Of a stretch of 39,225 nucleotides of DNA, positions 1 to 10,100 are shown piece by piece. The notes under the pieces were generated by a model, which was given only the letters and a program-made list of their open reading frames with translations, was not told the origin of the DNA and searched no databases. A program made the position numbers and the translations under genes. This stretch comes from Pelomyxa schiedti (taxonomy: Eukaryota; Evosea; Pelobiontida; Pelomyxidae): contig JAHLWZ010000949.1 in NCBI GenBank assembly GCA_020536535.1, positions 1 to 39,225 on the forward strand. The letters are read 5' to 3'. Position 1 is the stretch's first letter; the number at the start of each line of letters is the position of its first letter.

Positions 1-257
1 TCGCTGTGGTCGCCCGGCCCCCCTGCTGTTTCCTCCGAGCCAGCCCCGTCCCCGTCGCCGCAGCCCCCCACGCCGGCCGAATTATCCTCCAGCCCCCCCC
101 CCCACCTCAGCCGCATACCGCACCCCACTGTCCCATTCATTATGTACCCTCCGCCACCACTTGGTCCTCTACCGCGGCCACGTCGACTACGACGGGAGCT
201 CCTGTGGATATCGCTCCCCCACCGTTGGATGACATACCTCTGCCGCAGACGAACTGA
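1..257 (+). CDS. C-terminal end of a proline-rich protein (partial)
   Basis: The window opens inside a gene. An open frame running from position 3 ends at the TGA at 255-257 and is rich in Pro, Ala and Thr. It contains a run of prolines from a poly-C tract near 91-101 and ends with the residues LDDIPLPQTN. Frame 1 is also open and Pro/Ser-rich over the first half, so a splice or a length error at the poly-C run could switch frames; I cannot decide. No domain is visible and no function is assigned. An ATTAAA at about 311-316 could serve as the polyadenylation signal. Confidence is fair that a gene ends here and low for the exact frame. Confidence 0.4.
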   Translation, partial: AVVARPPCCFLRASPVPVAAAPHAGRIILQPPPPPQPHTAPHCPIHYVPSATTWSSTAATSTTTGAPVDIAPPPLDDIPLPQTN

Positions 258-439
258 GGCTCTATCTACTATCTTGCAAATTACCACAAATTATTTACGC
301 TAAGCATCGATTAAACAGTAGTTGCCAAACAAAGAAGTTGTTGTCTAGCAGTAAAAACCCGAAAGAACACGAGGGACTTGTAAAGGAGCAACGCGACTTT
401 TTCCTTTTCTTCCAAACTTGTTTCAAAATACAACAATTC

Positions 440-983
440 ATGGGTCGTGGTATTAAGACTGCTATTTTTTTCTTGTGTGCTGTGGCAGTTGCGTGTGTGG
501 CAATTGATGCAGGTTATGGTTGCATTAAGTACTCCTTCACTTGTTGTGACAATGTGAACTACCAGGTATGAAATTATTTCTCTCTTCCTTTCTGCCACCT
601 CAAGAGATAACTTGCAAAAACAGGTCTTCAGCGTGACAGCACAGACTGAAGATGTCACAACATGTGCTCTTCTTGATTACATGTTTAACAACGACCTCAA
701 GAATGAAACTGAAGAGTGCCAGGATGCCTACAAGAAAGCCTACTGTGTGCTCTCAATCCCGCAATGTTGTTCTACCCAGAACCCTGTAAGTCCCCTCACA
801 ACAGAAACCGCCACGCTCGGCATTTACACACATTCTCCACCACAGGTCGTGTATACCACGTGCCGCTCATTGTGTGAAGATATGTTCGACGCTTGCTCCA
901 GCAATCTCACAACACCGTGTGACTCTGACGATATATGGTACGACCCTCCATGCAATGATGGTTCCGGTGGTCCTTGTCCGTAA
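440..983 (+). CDS. small secreted Frizzled-CRD-like cysteine-rich protein
   Basis: Three exons (440-565, 624-785, 846-983) give 141 aa. Both introns are phase 0 GT-AG (58 and 60 nt). The N-terminus (MGRGIKTAIFFLCAVAVACVA) is a signal peptide. The mature part is very Cys-rich and carries the signatures of a Frizzled cysteine-rich domain: an AYCVLSIPQC stretch followed by a TTCRSLCEDMFDAC stretch, which matches the usual C-s-x-y-P-x-C then PCRslCe-x-v-x-x-C pattern. There is no transmembrane segment or C-terminal tail, so this looks like a secreted, receptor-free CRD. In animals the domain binds Wnt or lipids; in amoebozoans it occurs on Frizzled/Smoothened-like receptors. The ligand here is unknown. 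Intron 2 has no in-frame stop, so its retention would simply add 20 residues. Confidence 0.75.
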
Positions 984-1082
984 TTACCCACAGCGCCATC
1001 TTGTTCTTGTATTAGTACTAAAAAAAACCGAACCGCTCAGGAAGGATCCGCGGTCTGCTGTTTTTTTTTTTATTCTGCCAAA

Positions 1083-1832
1083 ATGGCGAGCGTTGCGGCG
1101 CCCAGTGGGACGAGCACTGGGGAGGTCGTCACCGTCGGTGCGCTGACATTCGTTGTGCACGTAATGGATGCAACTGCGTACGTCGAGCGCGACCTGCGCC
1201 CCTTGCCGGCCCGGCGCGGCGCGCGGCGCACCGCCCCGGGGCTCGAGGGCCCGTTAGACACATCATGTGGTGTAGTGGGACTCCTGATTCCAAACTACGA
1301 CTATCAGCCCCTCCCCCCAGTCTCCAGTCGTGCCTGCTGGCCCCAGTCTCAGTCTCAATCTCAATCTCAATCTCACCCCGTGGAGGATCTTCACGCGAGA
1401 TCTTTGGGGAGTGATGAGAGGCATGAGGCCGTTGGTGGGACTTTGATAACCGCTATTGAGTACTGGGGAAGCTTGGTTGGCGTGGGTTCGGCTGTGCAAA
1501 TGGCCCTGTCGGTAGCTTGCACTTGCCGTCTCATGCGAAAGCTGATTGACTCTGCCGACTGCATGTGGCGCGCCTTTGTAGATTCCCACTGCGGAATTCC
1601 GAGTGTGGAATTTGCCACAAAGAGAGCGCGGCCAAGCCCTGGGCTGTGGAAAACTCTGTACATGGTACTTTGTGCTCATGCGAACAACCGGCGGCCTATG
1701 TTTCACTGCCGTTGCATTTCTGGTGCAGAGAATTCCAAGAACGGGCTGCCCACTACAATTCCACCAGCTGAAAGTATAAAGTTCCTCCTGTATTTGTGGG
1801 ATTTGGGGGAAAACGGCCCTACAACTGCTTAA
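1083..1832 (+). CDS. hypothetical protein with an F-box-like segment
   Basis: Single-exon ORF of 249 aa starting at an ATG that follows a T-rich stretch. The stop is followed six bases later by AATAAA, which fixes the 3' end. The N-terminal 60 residues are GC-rich in sequence and Val/Arg-rich. A hexanucleotide repeat encodes alternating Ser-Gln at about residues 88-98. Around residues 130-165 the segment ALSVACTCRLMRKLIDSADCMWRAFV resembles the second half of an F-box (a V-x-x-W/Lxxxxxx-LW pattern), suggesting an SCF ubiquitin-ligase adaptor. Two other frames are open across the 3' part, so the last 80 residues are less certain. I recognise no further domain. Confidence 0.5.
   Translation: MASVAAPSGTSTGEVVTVGALTFVVHVMDATAYVERDLRPLPARRGARRTAPGLEGPLDTSCGVVGLLIPNYDYQPLPPVSSRACWPQSQSQSQSQSHPVEDLHARSLGSDERHEAVGGTLITAIEYWGSLVGVGSAVQMALSVACTCRLMRKLIDSADCMWRAFVDSHCGIPSVEFATKRARPSPGLWKTLYMVLCAHANNRRPMFHCRCISGAENSKNGLPTTIPPAESIKFLLYLWDLGENGPTTA
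1344..1376 (+). repeat. hexanucleotide microsatellite (CAGTCT/CAATCT)n
   Basis: About five and a half copies of a six-base unit read as CAGTCT or CAATCT. It lies in frame in the F-box-like gene, where it encodes a Ser-Gln repeat. Its length being a multiple of three makes copy-number change frame-neutral. Confidence 0.8.
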
Positions 1833-1837
1833 CTGTC

Positions 1838-1843
1838 AATAAA
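1838..1843 (+). terminator. polyadenylation signal AATAAA
   Basis: AATAAA lies six bases after the stop codon at 1832 and 43 bases before the next gene's ATG. The spacing implies a very short 3' UTR. Confidence 0.5.
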
Positions 1844-1885
1844 GTTCCCCTTCGTGGTACCTTTCTGAAGCCTGGCTGTGTCACA

Positions 1886-3655
1886 ATGCAGCAAAATAAA
1901 ATCAACATCCCTATAAGGACCAGGAGGAACCAGGTCAATGTTAGTTTTGACTATGGACCACATAACTTGCAGCCCCCCCCTCTGATAAATTATTGTGTGA
2001 TCGATAGATGGCTGCAATGCCATCCTAATGGCGCAGAATGGATTGGTGTGTTCACTCCTTTGCTTTGAACCCTTCTGTTACCTTGCCAAGATATCCATAT
2101 GGATGGAAGAAGCTTTCTCCTTCAAATACCTAAAAGATGCTTTGCCTCTCTGACTATTGTATCACTACATACTCTTCCTGCTAATTTTAACATTCCACGA
2201 GGCACCTGTAAATGTAATGCATACTGGAGATGCTCAGCTGGTATATCCCAATGCATATCACTGACGCACTTGAATTCTAACTTGCAGAATTTCTACTAAA
2301 CAAGTCTCTACTCCCTATGGCACATAGTGTCTTCACTGGAGAATCTATTCCAATTGAGACTACTGCGTTCACTCTCACCTGTTTTTTAGGTAATTTCTAA
2401 AAAACAAGGTAGACTTTGATATTAGAAAAATAGAGTATTCTACCGCGGACAGGAAAATAAATACCGAGCATCAAGTGCGTATTCACTCCAGGCTGCTCTT
2501 GCCACCAGAGTTGAATGCCCCCTGGTCTTTCTATGAAACAGAGCTTGAACCATTTAAGACAACGTTCACTTTACCTCCAATAAATGAAACTGGTACAGAA
2601 ATACATGCAATCAACCTTATAAAGGTGGATGCCCCTGATTTTTTTGATGCTTGCAACCTCCCTCAAACCGTGGCACCTATTTACCCAACTCCTATTCTGT
2701 TGTCACCTCCATTGATCCGATATGATGGAGGAAATGAATGCTTGAGATTTCAAGTTGGATCAACACCACCCTGCCCGTTGGCACCTTACATCGAAGTCAA
2801 AAACCTTGCGAGTGGTGAAATACTGTGGCCTAAATTGCAAGCTCAACCAAGCTCCACCGGAGAGTGGTGGTACTCAGCAACTATCAGCCAACGGTGCATT
2901 GAGGTGGAGGCAACAGGCAAATATCTTGCCGGTCGTCATAGTCAACTCTTCAAGTTCTACATTCCTCTCTATTACGCTGATATCCACGTGATATATTCCA
3001 AGGGATCCTATCTTGTATTTTCCCTCACACTTTTCAAAAACGGCACAAAGTGCAAGGACATTCAATGTGAACCAGCCAAAGCAAGCCTAGTCTCTCCCGA
3101 TAATACGCCAACAAACGAGGTGTGCATGTCCCACAATCCCGATTCTTCCCTCACCCGTATCACCCACAGATAATTTGGATGACACACACACTCGACGCCA
3201 CGGCCGCCGGAATGGTGCGCGCGCAGCCGGGGAAATACTCTCTCGTAGTATCCTCAACAACGTACAGCCCGGATCCCAACAGAACCCTGGGCACGGCTGA
3301 AATACAAGTCGAGGCGCAATCTGCTTGCGATCTTGCGTGCGAAAATGCTGAACTTCGGGCCAGGGATTGCCACGAATGCACCTGGTGCCAGGAGCTTACG
3401 CAACACCGATGCGTATGGACTTGTGAGGAGTGCAGAGAGATACTGTGCGAGAGATGCAGCCCCAGAATCCGGGATAACCACCGGCACCGCGTCGTTATGC
3501 TCCGGCCCATAAGCGGGCACTGTTGGTGGTGCCACGCCCCGGTCCACGTCGCGGACCCTGTGCTCATAGACGAGTCAACACAGTCCACCGTGTGCCTGGG
3601 GTGTATCCCAAAATGCCACAACTTGCGCCGCTTGAGTTTGATGCTCCAACCATGA
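1886..3655 (+). CDS. SKICH-like / B-box-type zinc-finger protein
   Basis: Five exons (1886-2045, 2091-2240, 2288-2389, 2476-3119, 3170-3655) sum to 1542 nt, giving 513 aa. Introns are 45, 47, 86 and 50 nt, all GT-AG. The first 130 residues contain a W-x-x-C/H-P...EWI segment followed by a [10 protein letters not shown]...FTGES block. This resembles the beta-sandwich SKICH fold of CALCOCO/INPP5 proteins, where YKFRYWR and GES are conserved; I call it SKICH-like only tentatively. The middle is a second beta-rich region of unknown type. The C-terminal 110 residues hold about 18 Cys/His, including [18 protein letters not shown] followed by HRHRV, a good match to a B-box zinc finger. Such proteins are often adaptors in ubiquitin or autophagy pathways; the role here is unknown. 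Confidence 0.6.
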
Positions 3656-3711
3656 TCCTGTATCTTTCCCCCATCTTGAAAATTACTGAAAAAAAAAATA
3701 CACGTCAAACG

Positions 3712-4567
3712 ATGGCACTTGCCACGTACCGAATTGTTGTGGTTGGGAGTGGTGGCGTTGGTAAATCGGCCCTTGTTATTCAACTCATAGAGGAGCACTT
3801 CATCGATGGTTTGAGTTCACATTTTTGGACACTGTGTGGTGCTTTTTTGGTTGTCTGAACTCCTCTCTTCCTTGATGAACAGAATACGACCCAACTGCTG
3901 AGAGTGGCGAGTGAATAACAAAATTGAAGGCAAACATTTGGTTTAATTCTGCTTCAGGCGCCGTTGGGTGATTGACAACGACCCCCCTTGTATAATGGAC
4001 ATACTAGATACATGTACCTCTTTTCAGATTATTCCACTGCCGTTCCTCCCAGGATACACGTACTAAGTACTTAAAACCTCCAGGTGAGGAGGATTACAGT
4101 GCAATGAGGGACCAGTATATGCGGACCGCACAATCTTTTATTTTTGTTTATTCCATAACTTCACGGTCTTCCTTGGAGCACTTAATGGTTTTCAGGTATA
4201 TTGCAGCTTAAAATTTGCACGCAGTATATTGTAAGTGACTGTTGTGCAGGGAGTACGCCCAAAGAGCTAAGGATAACACTTATCCAGCCATGGTGTTGTG
4301 CGGTAATAAATACGATTTAGAATCAGAGCGGCGTGTCAGTACAGAGGAGGGAACTCGCTTAGCACTGGATTGGAAATGCCCCTTCAGGTAATATATAACC
4401 GTGTTATACTTCCCTGATTTGCTGCACATTATAGGGAGACATCAGCAAAAACTAGGTTCAATGTAGAGGAAGTTTTCTTTGAAGCAGTACGCGTGATACG
4501 GCGGTATCAGTCCGCACCACCTTTGGACACGAAAAAACCAGAGCACCAAAAGTGTTCGTTAATGTAA
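3712..4567 (+). CDS. Ras-family small GTPase with altered G3 motif
   Basis: Six exons (3712-3808, 3883-3910, 3958-4013, 4084-4195, 4250-4387, 4435-4567) total 564 nt, giving 187 aa, normal for Ras. G1 is GSGGVGKSA, the effector loop reads EYDPTAES, G4 is NKYDLE, G5 is ETSAKT, and the end CSLM is a CaaX box for prenylation and membrane anchoring. The switch II region is odd: where Ras has DTAGQEEYSAM this protein reads DTCEEDYSAM. It is one residue shorter, so both the invariant Gly and the catalytic Gln of DxxGQ are lost. The junction of exons 3 and 4 falls exactly there. Alternative acceptors in intron 3 that I tried introduce stops. A Thr also replaces the usual effector-loop Ile. It may be a GTP-locked or hydrolysis-poor Ras, or the junction uses an unusual splice site. 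It ends tail-to-tail with TRMT11, 43 bp apart. Confidence 0.88.
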
Positions 4568-4610
4568 ACAAGTAAGTGAAATGACATTCCAATGAGAATT
4601 TTCTTTTTCC

Positions 4611-6858
4611 TTACGGATTGTTGTGTTGTTGCTCGTTTGATTGTGATTGTGGCGAGCTTGGTGTTGTGGCGTTGATTGCTGTGCAAGCTGAATGAGGGAG
4701 TGTTTTCTTAAGCCTTGTTATTTCTTGACGTTTGGCCTGTCTTCTTTCCTGCTTTGATGCACGATGTGCCTCTTGTTGTCTATGAAGCTCGGCCATATCG
4801 CGTTGTCCTAAGTCGCCGTCGTCTCTGTGATTCCGTTAGAATCCTAGTTGAGAACAATATGTACAGACCTTCTGTAGACATCTTCCATTACAATTTTTGC
4901 GAAGTTGGAAAAAGGTGAGGCCTCACCAGGTGTCTTGGAGAACTGAATTAACCAGTGTGATAAAGAAATAGTTTACATACGGTTTTAGGAAGTGGAATGT
5001 AATCTTTAATTTTCTCCATAACAATGAGGCATCTTCCCCATTTCACGGTCAGTGGTTGTAAACTTGTGCTAACCAAAACCAGACTTGGGTGTTTGGGTAA
5101 ATCTTCCCTGACAAAACTGGAGGAAATTAGAATTTGAACGAAGAGGGAGAAGAGCGAACTTATAAGTGGTTGGAAGCCAATAAGTCAGACGTCCATTGAT
5201 AACAAGGGTTTTTGCAGCCAGTTCAAGTAAATCCCGTAAGACATCTGGAACAGAATAGGCAATGCATTGTGGAACATGGGTTGAGTCACTAAAACAAAAC
5301 CATATTAGCAATAGAGATTAAAAAATGGGAAAGAACCCAGGACGAACGGGTTTTTCAGTGGATTCATCTGTGTTCTTCTTTCCAATTTTTTTGGCACCAG
5401 CACGAACACCATATGGGGCTATGAAAAAGATATAAATGGTGCACTTCTCCAGAGGTAATTTCACTTACGGTCACAAATAATTGCATCTAAAAACGGCCTT
5501 TGGAGCATTGGTGGTAAGGAGTTGTCGCAGGTAATCAAATCAACTAAGAGGTGTTGCAAACCTGTATTCCCGATTAAGGGAAATCAAGAAACAAAAGGAA
5601 TTACCATATTGCGCCATATTGGCTACAGGATTCTTACCTGGAACTGTACTTGTTTTAAAAGTTTGTTGGATTGAAAGGAAAAAAACCTGTGCCACGCAGC
5701 ACAGGAGGAGAAATATCAGCTCCTAGACAATGGGCACCGAAATTGGCACAAGCAACTGGTAACGAGCCTGTAAAAGTTGAGAACAGCGCAACTCGAGCCT
5801 CGAGACATGTTACCTGTTCCAACAAAGGGATCGTATACAAGAGAATTTGGTCCTGCCTTGATTAAAAAAAAAAGTCAACTGGCGTGGTATGATAATTAAA
5901 GGTTACATGTGCCAGATTTGCGATAATGAGACTAAGTTCAGCAGCCATGGATGTGGTCCCAAGGTATACACGCTTTTTAAGGGAATATTTGTCTACCAAA
6001 TGCCGAGAGGCACTGCATATCTTTTTGGAAAGCAAGCGTCAGCAGCTTGATCAAGAGGATGGAGACAAGGACTGACAAGCCTTCCTGGCTAAGTAAATAT
6101 AATTTGGGGCTTCCTCTACATTGCGAGCAGCATTAGCAATTCCCACATTTTCTAGAAGTGCAAATCTTCTTGTGTTTACCGGGTGATATGGCATTCAGGA
6201 AGCCCTTACTTGAAAGTGGGATTTTTTAGGTTGACTGTAGACCTATCCCAGAGTGGCATATTTGAGGTCTTGTGCAACAATTCACGTTGAAATTCTTGTG
6301 TGTAGTGCTTGCCAAAAGCGTGCACCTTGAACGAAAACGTGGAACCATAGAACGGTTCCTTTGGGAAGATGAGAAATACAACGGAATAAAACGAGAAGCG
6401 TGCCATAATGGTTTCTGGAATTGTGTTGATTGCAGCCTCAAGCTGCGGATACGTTTTTGCTTCTGCAAGAACTTGCCAAAACCCTCTAAATCGATTTAAC
6501 GAATCAAGTGGTACGATACAACACAAGTACTTCACAAGAACGCTTCTTTTTCCAATTTCTATCACATCAGCTTCAGATGGCACGTATATATTCATAAAAG
6601 GTGTCTACAAAATAATGTGTTGTGAATATTAATCCCCACAAAAAAAAAGAAAAAAAAAAACAAGATTAGGGTGGACGTTACCATCTTTTCAGGAACCCTA
6701 GAGGACACCAGATCTGCCTCGGCCTGATTATAGACAACATTGACGCCAACAACCTCACCGGATGCCACCAATTCAGGCACACGAAACTCTTCCAGTGTTT
6801 GTGCGAACTCAACAAGGACCCGCTGCAACCCTGGTCTCGCTCCACTGCTTGCCGACAT
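4611..6858 (-). CDS. TRMT11: tRNA (guanine-N2) methyltransferase TRMT11 / Trm11
   Basis: Fourteen exons, listed 5' to 3' on the minus strand: 6858-6682, 6604-6531, 6485-6210, 6168-6073, 6012-5907, 5856-5814, 5767-5687, 5643-5605, 5561-5469, 5418-5337, 5288-5160, 5116-4981, 4942-4869, 4824-4611. They sum to 1620 nt, giving 539 aa. The N-terminal THUMP-like half contains KRSVLVK and NLKNP. Then come LKKRVYLGTTSMAAEL, the SAM-binding motif VYDPFVGTGSL, FGAHCLGADI, and the catalytic CDPPYGVRAG, all diagnostic of Trm11. GRLTYWLPT follows. Trm11 with its partner Trm112 makes m2G at position 10 of tRNAs. The C-terminus has an extra charged helix and a Gln/Asn-rich tail. The acceptor at 6169 has a second AG three bases on (NAGNAG), so one residue there is uncertain. 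The start codon is the first ATG of a conserved frame and lies 248 bp from divergent CFAP58. Confidence 0.93.
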
Positions 6859-7106
6859 TCTCAGTGATCAAATTACCAACAATGATCTTACACTCACCGA
6901 ATGGAAATAATGAATTCTTGTCAGACCCCGCTGAGTCCAGGACGATACAATCATTTGTAAGGGCCCAGCTCCACACTGCACCCTGCACCACAGTACCTTT
7001 CGTCTTCCACATTTGGTCCAGGCTGCAATCTCCATCACTTCGCAGCTCGGGCACAATTTCTTTTTTTTTCGCAGCAGCAGCGCCGACAAACTACCAACGC
7101 AGCGAA

Positions 7107-10100
7107 ATGCACAGCACCAACAACGGGAGGGCCACACCCCCCCGCGTAGCCTCAGCTGCGGCGACGCGACACAGCGCCACCGCCTCCTCGCCGTCTCCTG
7201 CCTCCGACGCCACTGCACCGTCACCTCTCCCCCGCCAGCAGCGCCAATCAGCGACCGCAACCACGGCTGCAAGCGCCGCCACCACCACTACGACATCAGA
7301 AACTACAACTGCAGTAGCGACACTGACAAAAACTGGTGGCGGAGGTGCCGCTGAATGCGGAGGCGTCGAGCCCGAAACCCACGAGGAGGGGGAGGGAGGA
7401 GGAGGAGGAGGAGGCGGCGGCGGCGGCGGCGGCGCAGACGGATCCCCGGAGACGCTCGGGGACGGGGACCCGGCGACCAAGGCGGGGGCGGGAGCCGACG
7501 GGGAAGGGTTCTCGTACGCCACCGCGGCGGACGCGTTCGCGCGGAGCGAGAGGGAGTTCAGGGAGGTGCTGGGGGAGCTGTCGGGCGACAAGGGCCTGGA
7601 GAAATTCCGCGCTGAGTACGAGAAGCTGCATAGCGCACTGTGCAAGTCTCATGAGAGTGAAAAGAGCCTGATTAAGAGGCATGTGCTTGTTTGTCTGTGG
7701 AGTGGGTTTTTTTTTTTCTTTTCTTTTCTTTTTTTTTCTCCGTCCCCTTCTCAAATTGAGTTTTCAATCTCCCCCTGCCCTCCTTATGTCATTATTTTCT
7801 TTAACAACGTACCAGGTGTCGTGAATTGAACTCAGAAATTCTATCAAACACAGGCAAAATGCAATTGGCAATGAAAGTTTCACTGGAGGATCAAACCACC
7901 ATTGGTCAGTTACGCAAGGTTCGAATAAATAATTACAAACTTTGTAGTCAATACTGTTTTCCTCTCTTGGAATTGCTGAATAACACCAACACCAGGAATT
8001 GAATGATGTGTGGCAAAAGGTGGAAGTTGCTAACCAGAAGGAAACTGAAGCCAGGGAAACAATACAAAAACTGAAAGAAGAGATTACTGTTCTCTCAAGG
8101 TAACTTGTTTTCAGTGGCCGGCATCCTACGAAAAACCTCTCTTTACTCCTGACCATAGGCAAGTAGAACATGATGTGGGACTTTCGAAAGGGCATGAGAG
8201 CTCTGTCAAGGAACTTGTGACAGCTAATGAGCAACTTACCCAAGGTAGGACCTAGGTTAACTGCTGTTATTTTCATTATATCTAGAAAAGGAAAGTTTGA
8301 AGACACAGATAGAGTCTCTCAAAGCGGAAATTAATTCTTTGACGGAAAAGGTTAAACAAAATACACAGCCCACATTGGCTTAGATATTGCTTCCGCAGAT
8401 TCGTGCTCAAGAATCCCTGCATACGGAGGATGAAGCACAGCTCAAGTCCATTAGAAGCCAGCTCACCACAAAAAATATTGAATCGGAAAAGGAACAGTAC
8501 AGATCTAGATTACTGGATGCTCAAATTAAGGTACGCTACCTTCCCATTTAGTTATCATTTATATAATTTTATTCTTAACAGGATATCAAAATTACCATTG
8601 AAGCCAAATCTCAAGAGATAAAGCAAAAAACTCAACTCCTTGCAACAGCTAATGCACTGACCACAAGTTTGGAGCACCAGCTGGCTGAACAAAAGATGGT
8701 TGTAGAGAAGGCTGAAAAGGTACCTACAATGGTAAAACGGAATGCACATAAATATATGTAGGATCTCAAAGCTCAAAATGATCGTATTGTGAAGCTCACT
8801 CTGGAACTTCAAGAAGAGATAGAGAAAAACACTCAACTTTTGACTGAGAATTCACAAAGAACGATTATAATTAAGGTGGTTTCGTGCCTCACCAACTTGC
8901 ATGTGTTCACTAGAAAATCTCAACTCAGGAAAAAGAGGACAAAATCAAAGAGATGGAGGAAAAAGAACTGGAGCTGAAAAAATATGAAAAGCGGATGGCT
9001 GAACAAATGGAATCCCTTAAAATCCGTGGTGCTCAGGCTGAAGCTACTACAGAGAGTCTCAAAGTTGAAAAGAAAACCTTCTGTCCTCCACATTTACTTC
9101 CTTCAGAGTGAAATTGCAGCCATTACACAAGAGGTCTCCGCTTTGCAGTCCCAACAAAAAAGTGACAGAAAATTGTATGAAGACGTTCTGAGGGAAAGAG
9201 ATCTTCTGCGGAAAAAGGTCCCAACTATTTGCCAACATTTACAGTTAACCCTCTTCCAGTTGATCAAAGCCAACACTGAGACTTCCAAGCAAACCACTTT
9301 GGTTCACACTGCAGAGATGGCCAAGCAAAACCTGGAGCAGGAAATAGAAACATATAAAATTGAAAATCAGAAGCAACGGAAGGTAAAGTATCATTGAGAA
9401 TATCAGTACCAGTATTAATTTAACCTGCAGGAAATTTACCTTCTTGAGCAAGCCAGAGAGAAGTCTGTCACAGGAATTCAGCAGTCCAATGAGACATACA
9501 CCCATGTTCTCTCCCTGAACGATCTTCCGGATGTTCATACTACAAATAGATGGTTGAAGAAGTCAAAGCTCGTGAGATGAGCATTTCTGAGCTACAGAAA
9601 AAGATTGCAGAACAAGAAGCTCAAATTAAACAGCAGAAGGTTTACATCCTGCACAATTAGTCACTTTGTACTCACTCAATTTACTGCTCGTAACAAGTAG
9701 TCACTGTACGATTACCTTCGCAGTGAAAGGAATTCAAGTAGCAAAAGCTTGCTGGAAGCCCAGATGAAAATCGAGGAACAAAAGAAGATATTTGAACAGT
9801 TGCATCAGCAAATCGACCAGCTTAAACAAGATCTCAACGCCAAAGAGCTTGGTATCTTCTTACTCTATTAAGGCGGAAAAAGTTGTTCACAAAACAAAGC
9901 CCAAGTTTCTGAGAAACTTGAATTAGCCAAGTTGAAGAAACGGCGAGAAAATTTCCAGGGTGAAATTGACAAACTGAACAAAAAGACTGTTGAAGCTGAT
10001 CAGACAATTTCTAACCAGGTACTGATACTTTATTTGTGTTGCATGTTTGATCTAAAACATTGTTAGCAAATTGAGATTCAAAGATTGACAAAGATCGTTA

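Noticed and set aside
1344-1376. Short regular repeats considered as a CRISPR array or centromeric satellite
   Set aside because: It is a simple in-frame hexanucleotide microsatellite with no spacers, in a eukaryotic gene.
6762-7106. In-frame extension of CFAP58 upstream to 6762
   Set aside because: It overlaps the start of TRMT11 on the other strand and lacks similarity; the ATG at 7107 is the natural start.
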